A stretch of DNA of 64,000 nt from Cinclus cinclus (Eukaryota > Chordata > Aves > Passeriformes > Cinclidae): contig NC_085068.1 of NCBI RefSeq assembly GCF_963662255.1, positions 2,976,001 to 3,040,000 on the forward strand. The letters are read 5' to 3'. The position numbers were made by a program, and so were the translations under genes. Below, piece by piece: positions 24,733-36,000 of the stretch (its first letter is position 1; each line of letters begins with the position of its first letter). The notes beneath the pieces are model-generated. The model saw only the letters and a program-made list of their open reading frames with translations, ran no database searches and was not told where the DNA came from.

Positions 24733-27449
24733 ATCATGTTTGGTCATTAGCCATGAGGGGCTGGGGAGGGTGTGCCAGATCCCAGCACTTTGAGAAAAAA
24801 GCACTTTTCAGGACAATGAGTAGATAATGTAAATTTGGGGGACATGCTCCACTTCAGGTGATGAAAGGTGAGGGCTCCATGGGCTGGAGTGACCAGAGAC
24901 AGGGAGCTTGGAGCAGTGAGGGCTGGGGATAAATGGGGCACAACTGCAAAAATGAATGGGAGAAAAGTCCTCATAAATGAGGTGGAGCTGCAAGGAAGAA
25001 GGGAGCTCAGCCATCCCTTCATGCATATCTGATATCAGTGTGATCCTCACCTGAGCTGACATCTTGAAGGCAGAGTCCTTCCAAAGGGGAAGAAGTTGTC
25101 ATAACCAATGTCATGGTAGTACAGGACCACAACAAGCACCGCCTTGTTTTGTTTTGAGCTGTTAATCTGTGAACCTCTAGTCTTCATGGCAATGGTGAAG
25201 CAAGTTGAGAACTTGTCCTTACCTGAGAGCAGATTCTGGAAGTGTTTCCCTTCCAACTGAAGAGATGCTTGTGACAGTGGGGCCTGAGTCTATCCCAGCC
25301 TGCTGGGGACTGGGGATTTGTAGAGTGTGATTCGACAGTTTATCCCAGTTATACCCTTTGACATGAGATGAATCCACTGCCCTGACTGGAGTCATTAAAA
25401 CTCACTGGGAAAGGAGTTCAAAGGGTTCAAAGTTCTGAGATGTAGGTGTTTATATTTTTCCGGATTATTCTCATTCTTAGTGGTCCAGAGTCTTTTGCCT
25501 TGTAGAGTAATTACAGTTTAAGGGACACTATTATGATATTATGTGGTTTCATTAGTGCTCCTTAGGGCAGAATTTGGTCTCTTAAACCAATAAACTAAGT
25601 TTTGTTCTTGTCTGTTTTTGATGCTGGGAATGTTAATGAAGCATTTTCTATTTGTTTGGTTCCCTGATGAGTAATTTTAAAAACATTTTTAAACACTGTG
25701 TTTCTATAGGCTATTGCAGACACATTGAGTCACTTTTTAAAGCACAGATTCAGTGAAAAGTGAGCAGATGGGCAGATTTTCATGTTTGTTGTATGGATTG
25801 TGGAGCCACTCTCTAACATGGGTGAGATAACAGTAGGATATTTTTAAATTCAGCAGCAAGTGCACACAAAAGCTTAAACATTACTCATAGTGGTAACTTA
25901 GATTCTGTAAAAGTTCAAGTGAAAAAGAAAAAGGTAAATTCACAAAAAGCTGTTAAAGCTGGTGTGAAACACCTACTAATTGAGCCAGGTCAGCTCTCCC
26001 TCCCCCTGCCCGATGACAGAGCTGGTTCTGCTCTTCTCAGGATGCTGCTTTGGCACAAAGTGTCAGAAAGAAGTTTGGAGTCAGGATTGTGACCCTGGCT
26101 GCTCTCCATGACTGACTGGACCACCCCAGAACTCCACCTTGTCCTGTCTGCCATGCACGGCCTCCCCCAAATCCTCTGTACAGATCTTTCCCTTTTCGCC
26201 CTCTGTGTCAGGGAAGGATTCTTCTGCCTACACTGAGCTCTTTTTCACCTTCCCAGGGTGAGCCAGGCTTTGGTGAGACAAGCTTTGCTGCAGTTCAAAA
26301 AATGAATTTGACTCAGGATTGGCAAAGTACATAATTTGCTGTTAATGAGAATGAATTAGAGCCCCCAAAATGTTGGTGAACAGGTGCGAGGGTGTCTCAC
26401 TAGAAAAGACTTCTGATGGAAAACTAAAATGTCTCAAGCTCTCCATCACACAAATGGAGGTAGTCCAGTGTGGTGCTGCCTCCTGGCCAGTAAGGGACAT
26501 GGGATAGAAATCCTACTTTTTCTTGGAAGCTTTGAGGGTAAGCAATCACTTCTTTTGTTTCAAAGCAAGGAGGACAGGCTCACACTGGCTCATAGCCCTC
26601 ACACAGAAGAACCAGAGTTAGACCACTCCAGGATCTTGCAGTCAGATGTCACATCTCATGGGCTTGGCTGTGTCAGGAATGTCACGGCAGTGATATTGCC
26701 CTCAGGAAATCAGCACCAAATGTACCTGTGCTCATCCCTCTGGGCATGAGCACACAGGACAGTGGCATTTCCACAGGTTTTATTGCTGTTGCTATAGCCC
26801 AGACTACATGCTTGAACATACAGTGTTGTACAAGGTATGGGATGTGATCATCCACTAAGTCCAGAGGAAACCAACACAGCAGCAGCTCTGTAAGGCAAGG
26901 CTTGCATGGTTCCATGTGCTGATCAGGGAACTGAAATTATCTGAGAAAAGGCAGGGAATTTCTGGGCTTTCAGTGATGGTCTCTCCATTCAAAACTGAAG
27001 CTGAAGAACAACCCACAGAGCGAAAACACCAGAAACCAGAGAGAAGGGAGCAGAGAGGGTTTTTTCCTCATGTCCACATCCAAGAGTCTGTGTGGACAGG
27101 CAGCAGGAGGATATTGCTCTGCAAGAGGATGCCTCATACCAGAACACACACTTGTAAGGGTCTTTGATTGTGCAAGTTGCTATAAACCCTTGTGCACTGC
27201 CCCTGTCACACTTCCCTCTGGATTTCCATGCTGTGTAGCCTCTGCCATGCCCTGCAATTTGGATATTCACTTCAAGGTCAGATCTATCCTGCCCTGCCCC
27301 TCTGCTTGTTTTTATTTCAGCTCTACCCAGGGCTGAAACCACAATATCCCCTAGTTTTGAAGAGGCATTGAGGAGCCAGGACTGTGCATTTGTGATGGTC
27401 CTGTCTGCCCTCGTGTCTGACACTGTGAGGGGCTGCTGGCCACTGAAAG

Positions 27450-28145
27450 CACAGAATCATTGATTTACTGAGGTTGGAACAGATCTTCAAGGTCATTGAG
27501 TCCAACTGGTCCTCCAGCACTGCCAAGGCCACTACTAAACATGACCCCAGGTGCCACATTCACACATCTTTTGAACACCTCAAGACATGGTGGCTTTACC
27601 ACTGCTCCATTCCAATGCCGGAACACCCTTGCTGAGAAAAAATTTACCAATATCCAACCGAAACTTCCCTTGGTGCAACTTGAGGCTGTTTCCTCTTGTA
27701 CTGTCCTTTGTTCCCTGGGAGCAGAGCCTGACCTGGGGCTGTCCCCTCCTGTCAGGGAGTTGTGCAGAGCCACAAGGGCCCCCCAGATCCCCCTTTTCTC
27801 TGAGCCTCTTTTCCAGCTCCCTCAGCTGCTCCTGGTACCCCAGATCCTTTCCCAGCTCCTTTCTCTTCTCTGGACATGCTCCAGCCCCTCAGTGTCCTTC
27901 TTGTCATGAGGAGCCCAGAACTGACCCAGGATTTGAGGTGAGACCTCACCAGTGCCCAGCACAGGGGGACAATCACTGCCCTGGTCTTGTGTCACACCTT
28001 GGCTGGGCCTTCTTGGCCACCTGGGCACATCTGTGCTCATGTTCAGCCACTGTCACCAGCACCTCTAGGGCCTTTTCTTCCTGGCAGGTGTCCAGTCACT
28101 CTGGCCCACACCTGGAGCGCTGCCTGGGGTTGGTGTGGCCCATAT
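27450..28145 (-). mobile_element. CR1 3' UTR fragment, longest in the window
   Basis: Reverse CR1 from the tail (CACAGAATCATTGATTTACT) through ATTGAGTCCAACTGG, CTTGAGGCTGTTTCCTC, GTTGTGCAGAGCCACAAGG, GCTCCAGCCCCTCAGTGTCC and CTTCTTGGCCACCTGGGCAC to GAGCGCTGCCTGGGGTTGG, which in complete elements lies upstream of the 3' UTR modules. At nearly 700 bp it is the least truncated copy here, but no reverse transcriptase frame survives. Confidence 0.9.
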
Positions 28146-29116
28146 CCCCTGTCCTGCCTGCCTTGGCATGGAGTGGGCACAGGGAGCGATAACAAAATCC
28201 ACCAGTGGCTCTGTAGGTGCAGGGGCACTGTCCCCAGGGTGGTTCTCCCCAGGCTGATGCACTTCCCTCAGCATCTTCACTCCCAGCTGCAGAAACACCG
28301 TGGGTACAGTTGCATCCAGACATCCTGCCCAAAACATACAGAAAGGTTCCCATGCATTCCTGAATTCCCCCACCATGCTCACACACTTTCCTGGATACTG
28401 AAACTGTCACAGAGCTGAGTCCAGCTGGAACATCCCACCATATGTCCCTGTACCCCTGCTCCCAGAAGTGAACTTCAGCTTCTACACTGCTCCAAAACCC
28501 TTTGAGAACCACCCAAGGAGTCAAGACAGGACCACGTTGCTCTGCACTTTTCAAAGTTTATGATCCAGGAAAGAAACAGACCCTCACTTTCCAGGAATCC
28601 CAAGCAGGGCCTGGTGTCAGACTGGTGCCATTTTTTAGCACATAATGGTTTTGGCAAACCCAGGTAAGGGATCTTGTTTGTGATAGAAAGGCTCTTGAAA
28701 AGCCCTGCAGAAATCCTTGGACTGATAAAGAGACATTTTCTGAGAGACCCAGGGAATTCTCAGCCCTTTGATAGCAGTTGATCACCACAGTGGTCATCAA
28801 ACAGACAATGCAAGAGTGGACACTTCAAAGCTCTGTTTCTTTTTATGGCATCCAAACACATCCATCCAGCGCATTCCCACTTCTTTTTCCTGCAGGTATG
28901 TCCAGGTGCCAGCTGGCCTGTTGTGCACTGCTGGGTGCCAATGACAAGTCAATAAAGTCGTCTTAAAACTGGGAAGGATTTGTTTGGCAAAAGAGTCATT
29001 TCCCTCCATCCTTCCCTTTGAATGGCATCCACAAAGCCACACAGGCAGGAGAGTCTGGTAAGACACAGATTCAGAGCCAGGTCCCAGGAGTGGAGGGAGC
29101 GGAGAGCAGGGAATGT
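28146..29116 (-). other. LACTBL1 3' flank / 3' UTR, end not determined
   Basis: No canonical AATAAA occurs on the minus strand within the first kilobase after the stop. CATAAA variants lie at about 28845-28850 and 28557-28562; a canonical AATAAA is much further, at about 26779-26784. The transcript end therefore cannot be fixed. The plus-strand candidate exon at 28896 overlaps this stretch. Confidence 0.4.
28896..28956 (+). other. Possible terminal exon with polyadenylation signal, plus strand
   Basis: A good acceptor (TTCTTTTTCCTGCAG, ending 28895) is followed by a 15-codon frame (YVQVPAGLLCTAGCQ) stopping at TGA 28942-28944, then AATAAA at 28951-28956. This is the layout of a short last exon, converging on the LACTBL1 3' end. 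However, CAGGTATGT at the same spot also reads as a strong donor, and no upstream exons are recognised. Confidence 0.2.
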
Positions 29117-30095
29117 TTAGCTGTAGAACACGGGCTTGCGCAGCACACGCACCACATTGTAGGTGTTCAGCCCCGGGGCGTCAAAGCCCGGGGACAAACC
29201 CTTGCGATCAAAGGGGTAGAAGTTAAAGAGCTGCCCATTCTGTGTCTCCAGTGAGATGGAGGCAGAGCCCAGGTACAGAACACATGGGAACTCCTTGTCA
29301 AAAACAACTTGGAAAACACGATCTTCCAGGTGGTGGAGCTTGATTGTCCGATACTTTTCAGGGATCAGCTCTTCCACGTGAGGTCCGAATTGCTGCATGA
29401 CCAGCACCCCACCAATTCCAACTTTGATCTCATAAAAAGTCAGGTTGGAATAGGTGTAGTAGCCAACGTAAGGGATTGGGTTTGGGGGAGGAACCAAGCT
29501 TTTGTCGGCCTCTCTGAATGCCGTCTCCATGGCAGGGATGAGATACTCGTAGGTCTGAGTCACAATGTCCCCACCCTGAGGTCTGGGCCCTGCCATCAGC
29601 ACGATGAAGCTCAGGCGGAGCTTGGGGATGAGAGAGAAGGTTGCTGAGTAACCATCAAGGTCCCCATCCTTCCTGATGACATCATATCCCAACTGCTCGT
29701 TAATCTCCCAGGGTGTGCCTGTCTTGTTAGCGAAGTATTCAACAGAGCACTTGAACAGGGGCGTCAGCATCGTCTTCACCGTGTCAGGCTCCAGCAGCCG
29801 GCGGTGGTAAGTGCCCAAGAAGACCATGGCCAGCTTGGCCAGGTCGGCAGCTGTGGAGTACATCTGGCCAGAGGGCCGGTACCAGCCCAGGTCGTAGAGC
29901 GGGGCTGGCTGCTGGCTGCCGTAGAAGCCCACGGCCATCTGGGAGCGGACGGGCGCCGTGATGTCGAAGCCGGTGTCCTCCATGCCCAGGCGCTCCAGGA
30001 TGTTCTCCGAGATCCAGCGCTGGTACTGCCCATCAGCTGCGTGGTCAGCCAGCACGTGGGCCAGCAGGGAGAAGGCCAGGTTGCTGTAGTGGCAT
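29117..30095 (-). CDS. LACTBL1: LACTBL1 coding exon 6: YxN motif to stop codon
   Basis: 979 bases in one terminal exon, acceptor CTTCCCAG and stop TAA at 29119-29117. It begins CHYSNLAFSLLAHVLADHA, with YSN as the second catalytic motif. Residues KDGDLDGYSATF near 385 sit where KTG or HTG is expected; Lys and the second Gly are kept but Asp replaces Thr. The remainder has a beta-rich tail from about residue 425. The opposite strand has a long shadow frame here because codon third positions are GC-rich. Confidence 0.93.
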
Positions 30096-33000
30096 CTGGG
30101 AAGGAAGAGGAATATACTGGGCTCAGCTGTTCATCAGTGATACGCAAAATCAGTGGCTGGGTCTCTCTGCTTTAGGGAAAAATTTGTATTTTATGGAATG
30201 ACAGATGAAGGGGAGACAGAAAAGCTGCATGTTGTTGCCATGATTTGTTGTTAAATCAAGAAAGAGAAATGTTTTACGGGAACATCAGTAGAGCTGATGT
30301 ACAGAAAGAGCTGAAGATGGAAAAGAAACAACTCCTCTATATTTGCACAACCTGACATGCTGTTTATAATTGTTCACCATCCATTCTTTTTAAGAGCAGC
30401 ATGGAGAATTCCAGGTGCTCACCTTAAAGGTCTCAAAATCCCGGGTAAACCTCTTTGGGGATTTGCCATTGGATAATCACTTAGATACCTAAGCTACCTT
30501 AAGATGGTAAAAGCACTTAAAGAGCACTTAAAAGCCCACAAAGCAGCATCCAGCAATGTGGAGTCATTAAAGAAACCTGAGTACTCCAGTCTTTAATAGC
30601 CATGAAGTGATTGAAGTCTTCACACTTCAAGGAAGTTTAATGGCATGAAGACATGAAGGGGCATTTAAAAAAAATACATTTTAAAAATTCATTATATTTT
30701 CAACCCATTATATTTTCAACAATTTTAATTGTGTGAAACCACACATCTCATTGAGACGTATTTCGATCATAAATTTGGTACCATTTCAACCTTTTCCAGC
30801 CCATTTAATTGAAAGCATGGTGAGCATATGTATTCTTACCCTAAGAATAAGCACATTCTGTATGTAAAACCCTGTATCTGAAATGGACCTGAATTTCAAC
30901 ATATGTTAAAACATCTATATCAGTGAAAGGGAACTTCCTTTGGGAAGAATGATCTGTTAGCTGGGAAACACAAGAAGGAACAAGGAGAGAGAGTGAAAAC
31001 TATCAACATATCAATTAAGACATTGAGAGACTATGTGGGGATGTCCTTATTTATCTTCATGGGGATAATAAAATAAAGATACCAATAGAGATAAGTTGCA
31101 ATAAAGATATAAAAATACCAAAGAAGATGATGATATTAAAATCCTAAAATCCTCTAAAGAATATCTGTTGTAGCCACCTACATGATGTAGGACAGAACAA
31201 ACACAAGTAGATCCTCAGCCATTCTGGGTAAATTATTTCAGACTGTAATTAATTACCAAACAATTTTGCAGTCAAAGAAAATTTCTTCCCAGTTAGTTTG
31301 AATCCATTCCCTCATCTGCTGTCCAGTGGGTCCTGTTGAAGGCTGTGGGGAAGTGTCTAAGGCCAGGTTGGACAGGGCTTGGAGCAACCTGGGATAGTGG
31401 AAGCTATCCCTGCCCATGGCAGAGGGGTGGAGAAAGATGATCTTTAAAGTTCCTTCCAACCCAAATCAGTGTGGGATTCTATGATTCCATGATATCTTTG
31501 AGGTAAGAGACTTTTAACAGGCTACAGGCATTAAAACAAGCATTCACTGACTTTTTAGATAATTTAGAGACACACAACTGGCAACAGACATGATTTTAAC
31601 TGAAACCGGTGATGATTTAAAATGTTTAAATTAAAGTGCCTTTCCACTTTTGAAAACCTGCATCATTTAAGGCTCATTAAGTGAAGTATAGCAATTTAAT
31701 TTGGCTCATCTGGTCTTAAAAAATGAAACCTAATCCTGACACCTCCAACAGTATTTTTTTTCCCAGCCTCTGACAGGTGTGTGGGGAGATGCGGAAGCTC
31801 TCTTTGGGAATAGCTTCCTTTTATCTGCTGGCCATGGAGGCTGGGGACAGGGCTGAGGGTGGAGAACACATCCAGACCAAAAGCTCCCAAAGGGATGTAT
31901 CTGACCTGGTTCCTGGGTCAGCCACCAGGATGTCATCTTTGAGCAGCGTGAGGGCATCCTGTGTGCTGCCCTTCCAGAGCAGGCTGGTGGATCGCAGCCT
32001 CCTGGGCAGACCTGTGCCATGAAAGAGAGAGAAATCATGGAAACGATGGCTCTGGTGAAGAGACAACAAAGGCAAGATTCACCGGCAAAATGGAAGCACC
32101 AGTGGTGGACACGAGAGCTCTGGAGACACAGCGAGGACTGCTCCTGCTGAGCTGCAGGACACGGCATCAACTCATGGACTCCTGACTCTGGGTGACCCAT
32201 GTCCTACCTCAGCATCAACTCTGGGCTGCTGCATCTCAGTGGAAATACCTTGATGAGAGATGGGAATTATCCTGGATCCCCAAGTGTGGTTTGGAAGAGA
32301 GGGGCAAATGAGGTGTTGGGAAATCCCTTTATTCCCTTGACTACAAATGTGTGTAATAGCCCCTTTTAACAGGATTTCCTTCTTTATGCTTCACCACAGA
32401 AGGCCTAAACTTCTCTGGGCAACTCCAGGCATGGTCTAAAGTATTTTTATCTTCCTCCCCATCTTTAGCAACTTTTATTCAGGGTTTCTGAATACAGAAA
32501 AAAAAAAAAAAACAAACCAAAGTTCTTTCCAGTTTTAATTATTCAGGGTTTCTAAATGTAGAAGATATCTTATTTCTTTTCACTTTTCGTTTCTCACTGA
32601 ACATGGATTCCCTAATTTATTTTTAATAATCTCAGCTCCTCTGCACAGGATCTATGGTTTGCCTAGGCCAGAACTTGGATCACTTTTGGAATGGAATCCT
32701 TGTGGCCATTTGCAACTTGCTTTGATGTGGATGTTTGGGAGAAAATTGGGAAATGTATGTTTCTGAGAGAAAAACGACTCACAGCTGTGCACTCAGTGAC
32801 CATGTCTTAATCATGGATTCACTAAGGTTGGAAAAGCCCTCCAAGATCATGGAGCCCAACCATTAACCCAGCACTCTCTTGTCCACCACTAAACCATGTC
32901 CCCAAGTTCCACTTCTCACATTTTGTGAACTCCTCCCAGGATGGTGACTCCACCACTTCTATGAGCAATCTTTGCCAATGCTTTACAACCCTTCCTCTGA

Positions 33001-36000
33001 AAATCTGTTTCCTAATATCTGATCTAAGCCTCCCTTTGTGCAACTTGAGGCCTTTTCCTCTTGTTCTGCATCCTGGCAAAGCTGAATGAGGCCCCATTCT
33101 TTTGTGGTAGTGACACTTGTTTTTCTCAGCTGGTCTGAACTTGGCATTTGAGCTGGATTGAGAGCACTGCTTCTGCCCCTGCTCTGGGGTTATTTGTGCA
33201 GCTGCATGACCAGATCAGAGATGCACTGACATCTTCCAGTGGACAATGGGCTCCTTCATTAGGTACTTGCCCCAGTGGCAGCAAAGGAAATGTTGGAGCA
33301 GTGAGAGAGTTGAGTTCTGTGACAGCAGTGCAGTGTCTCCTTGAGGTTCATTTGAAATGATAAACCAGAGCATAATATAATCCAGAGTCATTGATTTCTA
33401 CCTCATGGGCTGCTAATTGAAGTGACAAGCACGTTGTTAATAATTTACAATTGCATCTCATCCTGTCATTCGTGTGGATTTGAAAATCATGATCTTAACA
33501 AGCTGGAGCTTCCCTCCAGCAATGAGGGCCCATTGAGTGCTAAGGAGAAAAACCTTTGGAGTTACTTTTGTAATATGCAATGGAGAGACCAGATAATGAG
33601 GATCTATTACAGATCAGTTTCCATTGGAAGAATTTAGATGAAACCCTCCTTAAAAGATGTCATGCAGTGGCTTTGATCCCAGTGCTAAGCAGAACTTATT
33701 CCTTTTTGGGGTTTGACACACAGCAAATGGAAACTGGAACTGGAACATTCCTTTCATTTGCAGTTGGGATTTTGAAACTGTGCATCTCCTTCCACTGAAT
33801 TATCAGGGTCTAAGGGTTGGTGTGTCCCATGGGGGTGCTCTGGCAAATCTGGGCTACAATCTAAAATCCAAAAATACACAAGTGCATAAAAGGAGCTGAG
33901 CAGGAGCACAAATCCAGCAGAATGAAGGAAGCAACAGAAGGGTCACAGAGTACCAGCAATTATGACCAGGTACCCTTTTGACTTATGCTCCTTACAACAC
34001 TTCTGGGGTGCACTTCACCCCTCCCTGGGTGACAGGAGCATTCAGAGCAGCTTCAGGTGCTCATGAGAGTCAGAGGGGACCAGGCAGAATTGGTGCTCCT
34101 GAAGACAACATCAGGCTGGATAGAGCCACACCTTGCCTGCAGGGAGAGGAGCTGGGCAGAGATGTGGCCACTGGCCACTTTGAGTTGTTTATTTGCTTCT
34201 TTCCAGGTTTCAGTATCATTCTATTTTGGGGAGCCCTCATTTTCATATTAGCTTGCTTCAAATGATGCTGTACCCCATCCTGAGGTCCTGCAACTTGAAG
34301 ACATGCTATTCTGATTTTATGTCCTAATTTTAGGGCATTTATTCCAATCTGGAGAAAAGCAAATGCTACAGAGATTATCCAAAATACCACATGTGATATC
34401 AGCACAGTCTCTTTGACTGTTTTGTAATCTCTTAGTCAAGTATTAGCAGCTTTGTTTCTGAGAAAGTTTAAAGTTCTTAGTCCTGTGAGCTCCTCCCTCA
34501 ATATAAGAGTTCCCCAATTCTTAAGGTAGCAGCAGATTAACACTTCTCTGACAGAAATACCAAGCTATTAATAGCTCAGGAATCCTGGATCAGGAACCAC
34601 ACTGACAGCTAAATTTAGCTCAGTAATCAAGGTCTTTCTATTCAAAGCAAAGAGATTTGCCAACTCTACATCTCAGAAAAATGAGAGCACTCTGGAGTAG
34701 AAAACGCTGTTGTGCAATTGGAGGCTGATTTCAGGTCATGGTATCGAGAAGCAAGGAATCTGTGTTCACCTTAAAGGAATCTGTGTTCATGTATCAGGGG
34801 AAAAAACCTCCTCATCTCAGCCCCTTTCCTGGCAGGTGTCCTGGGCAAGAGTTTCCTTTGAGCACTCCATGAAGTTGCTGACGCCCTGCTTCCAAGACCC
34901 TGCCTGATCCCTGGGAGGTGCACAGTGCAGGGTCCAGACTGGGAAAAAAAACCTCCCAGCAGCTTTTTTTTTTGTTCCTGGAATATGGTCAGCTTTCTCT
35001 GTGGTGTTTTTCCAGAGCAGAGAGGCCCAGGGACACTCAGGGACCTGCCTTACCTGAGAGCTGACTGGCCATTCTGCGCAGGGTGACCGGGGATGGCTTC
35101 AGTGGCATCGAGCCCTTTTCCAAAAAAACCAGCCCATCTGCTGTGTATCTCTGCTCTGAGTCCTTGAGCTTCCCCAGAGGGTTCTTAATAACAAAGTTCT
35201 GGGCATAACGCTCCAATGGGTCATCAAGGGATGTGACTTTTCCTTCCTCCCACATCTTGTACAACATAATGGTGGGGAAGATCTTGGAGACACTGGCAAT
35301 TCTGTTAGGGAAGAAACATTGGAGAAATTTAGCATTAAGAAGCCCATAAATCAAGAGGAGAGAAGAGATCACTGTGATTTTACATTACACATTTGCTCAT
35401 TCCAGAGGGAATGGCTAAAATACAGGTAGGAAGTATGAATTAATGTTCTTAAATCTGAATCTTTATAGAATGCAACATAACCTCTGCCAGCCCCCAGCAG
35501 TACAGTGGGCTGCTGATCTCCCTATTCACTTGGCACTTATAAAATGACATAAATTGTAAATTACTGGTTAGCAAATACCATAAAAACTCTCAAGCAGTTT
35601 ATTGGAATTTTAAGGTTAAAATCACAGAATCATTTAGGTTGTAAAAGACCTTTAAGACCATTGAGTTGGACCATTTAGCTAGCAGTACCAAAGGGTCCCT
35701 AAATGCCATTTTCCCACAGTTTGTAGGTCCATGCAGGCTGTCCCTGTGGTGCAGTTGGTCAACATGTTCAGCTGTTAACCAAAAGGTTGGTGGTTCGAGC
35801 CCACCCAGGGACGTGGACCTGGCTCCTGGCCCATGGTGGTGGCTTGGAACCAGACCTTGAATGTCCCTTCCAACTCAAATTATTCAATGGTTCTGGAGGA
35901 AAAATAGCACAAGGTCATTTTACCATTATACAGATGGCAGACAAACAGATAATCACAGCTGCTGAAACTGTCAAAAATTGTTCATTCCGAGGACAAAATT

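Larger units (their letters stand above)
14003..27449. other. Intergenic DNA, no gene recognised
   Basis: Contains the listed CR1 copies and otherwise unassigned DNA. 14820-15200 has purine-rich imperfect duplications (AAGATGGGTGACATAAGATG, GAAGGGTGACAAAAGATGG) and may be an old repeat. 19375-20050 and 21217-22380 look unique, with no convincing coding sequence. 24236-27449 is unassigned except for the candidate signal at 24727. The left EPHB2 neighbour expected from human synteny is not visible. Confidence 0.55.

Noticed and set aside
25980..26120. Cysteine-rich short frame after a possible acceptor (CTTCTCAG)
   Set aside because: It stops after about 24 codons and has no partner exon or conserved pattern.
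29804..30175. 123-codon plus-strand frame opposite LACTBL1 exon 6
   Set aside because: It is the antisense shadow of a GC-rich coding exon; the minus strand has the family motifs and matched splice phases.
35740..35813. Functional tRNA-Asn gene
   Set aside because: Two anticodon-stem pairs are broken, no oligo-T terminator follows, and CR1 tail sequence is joined on.
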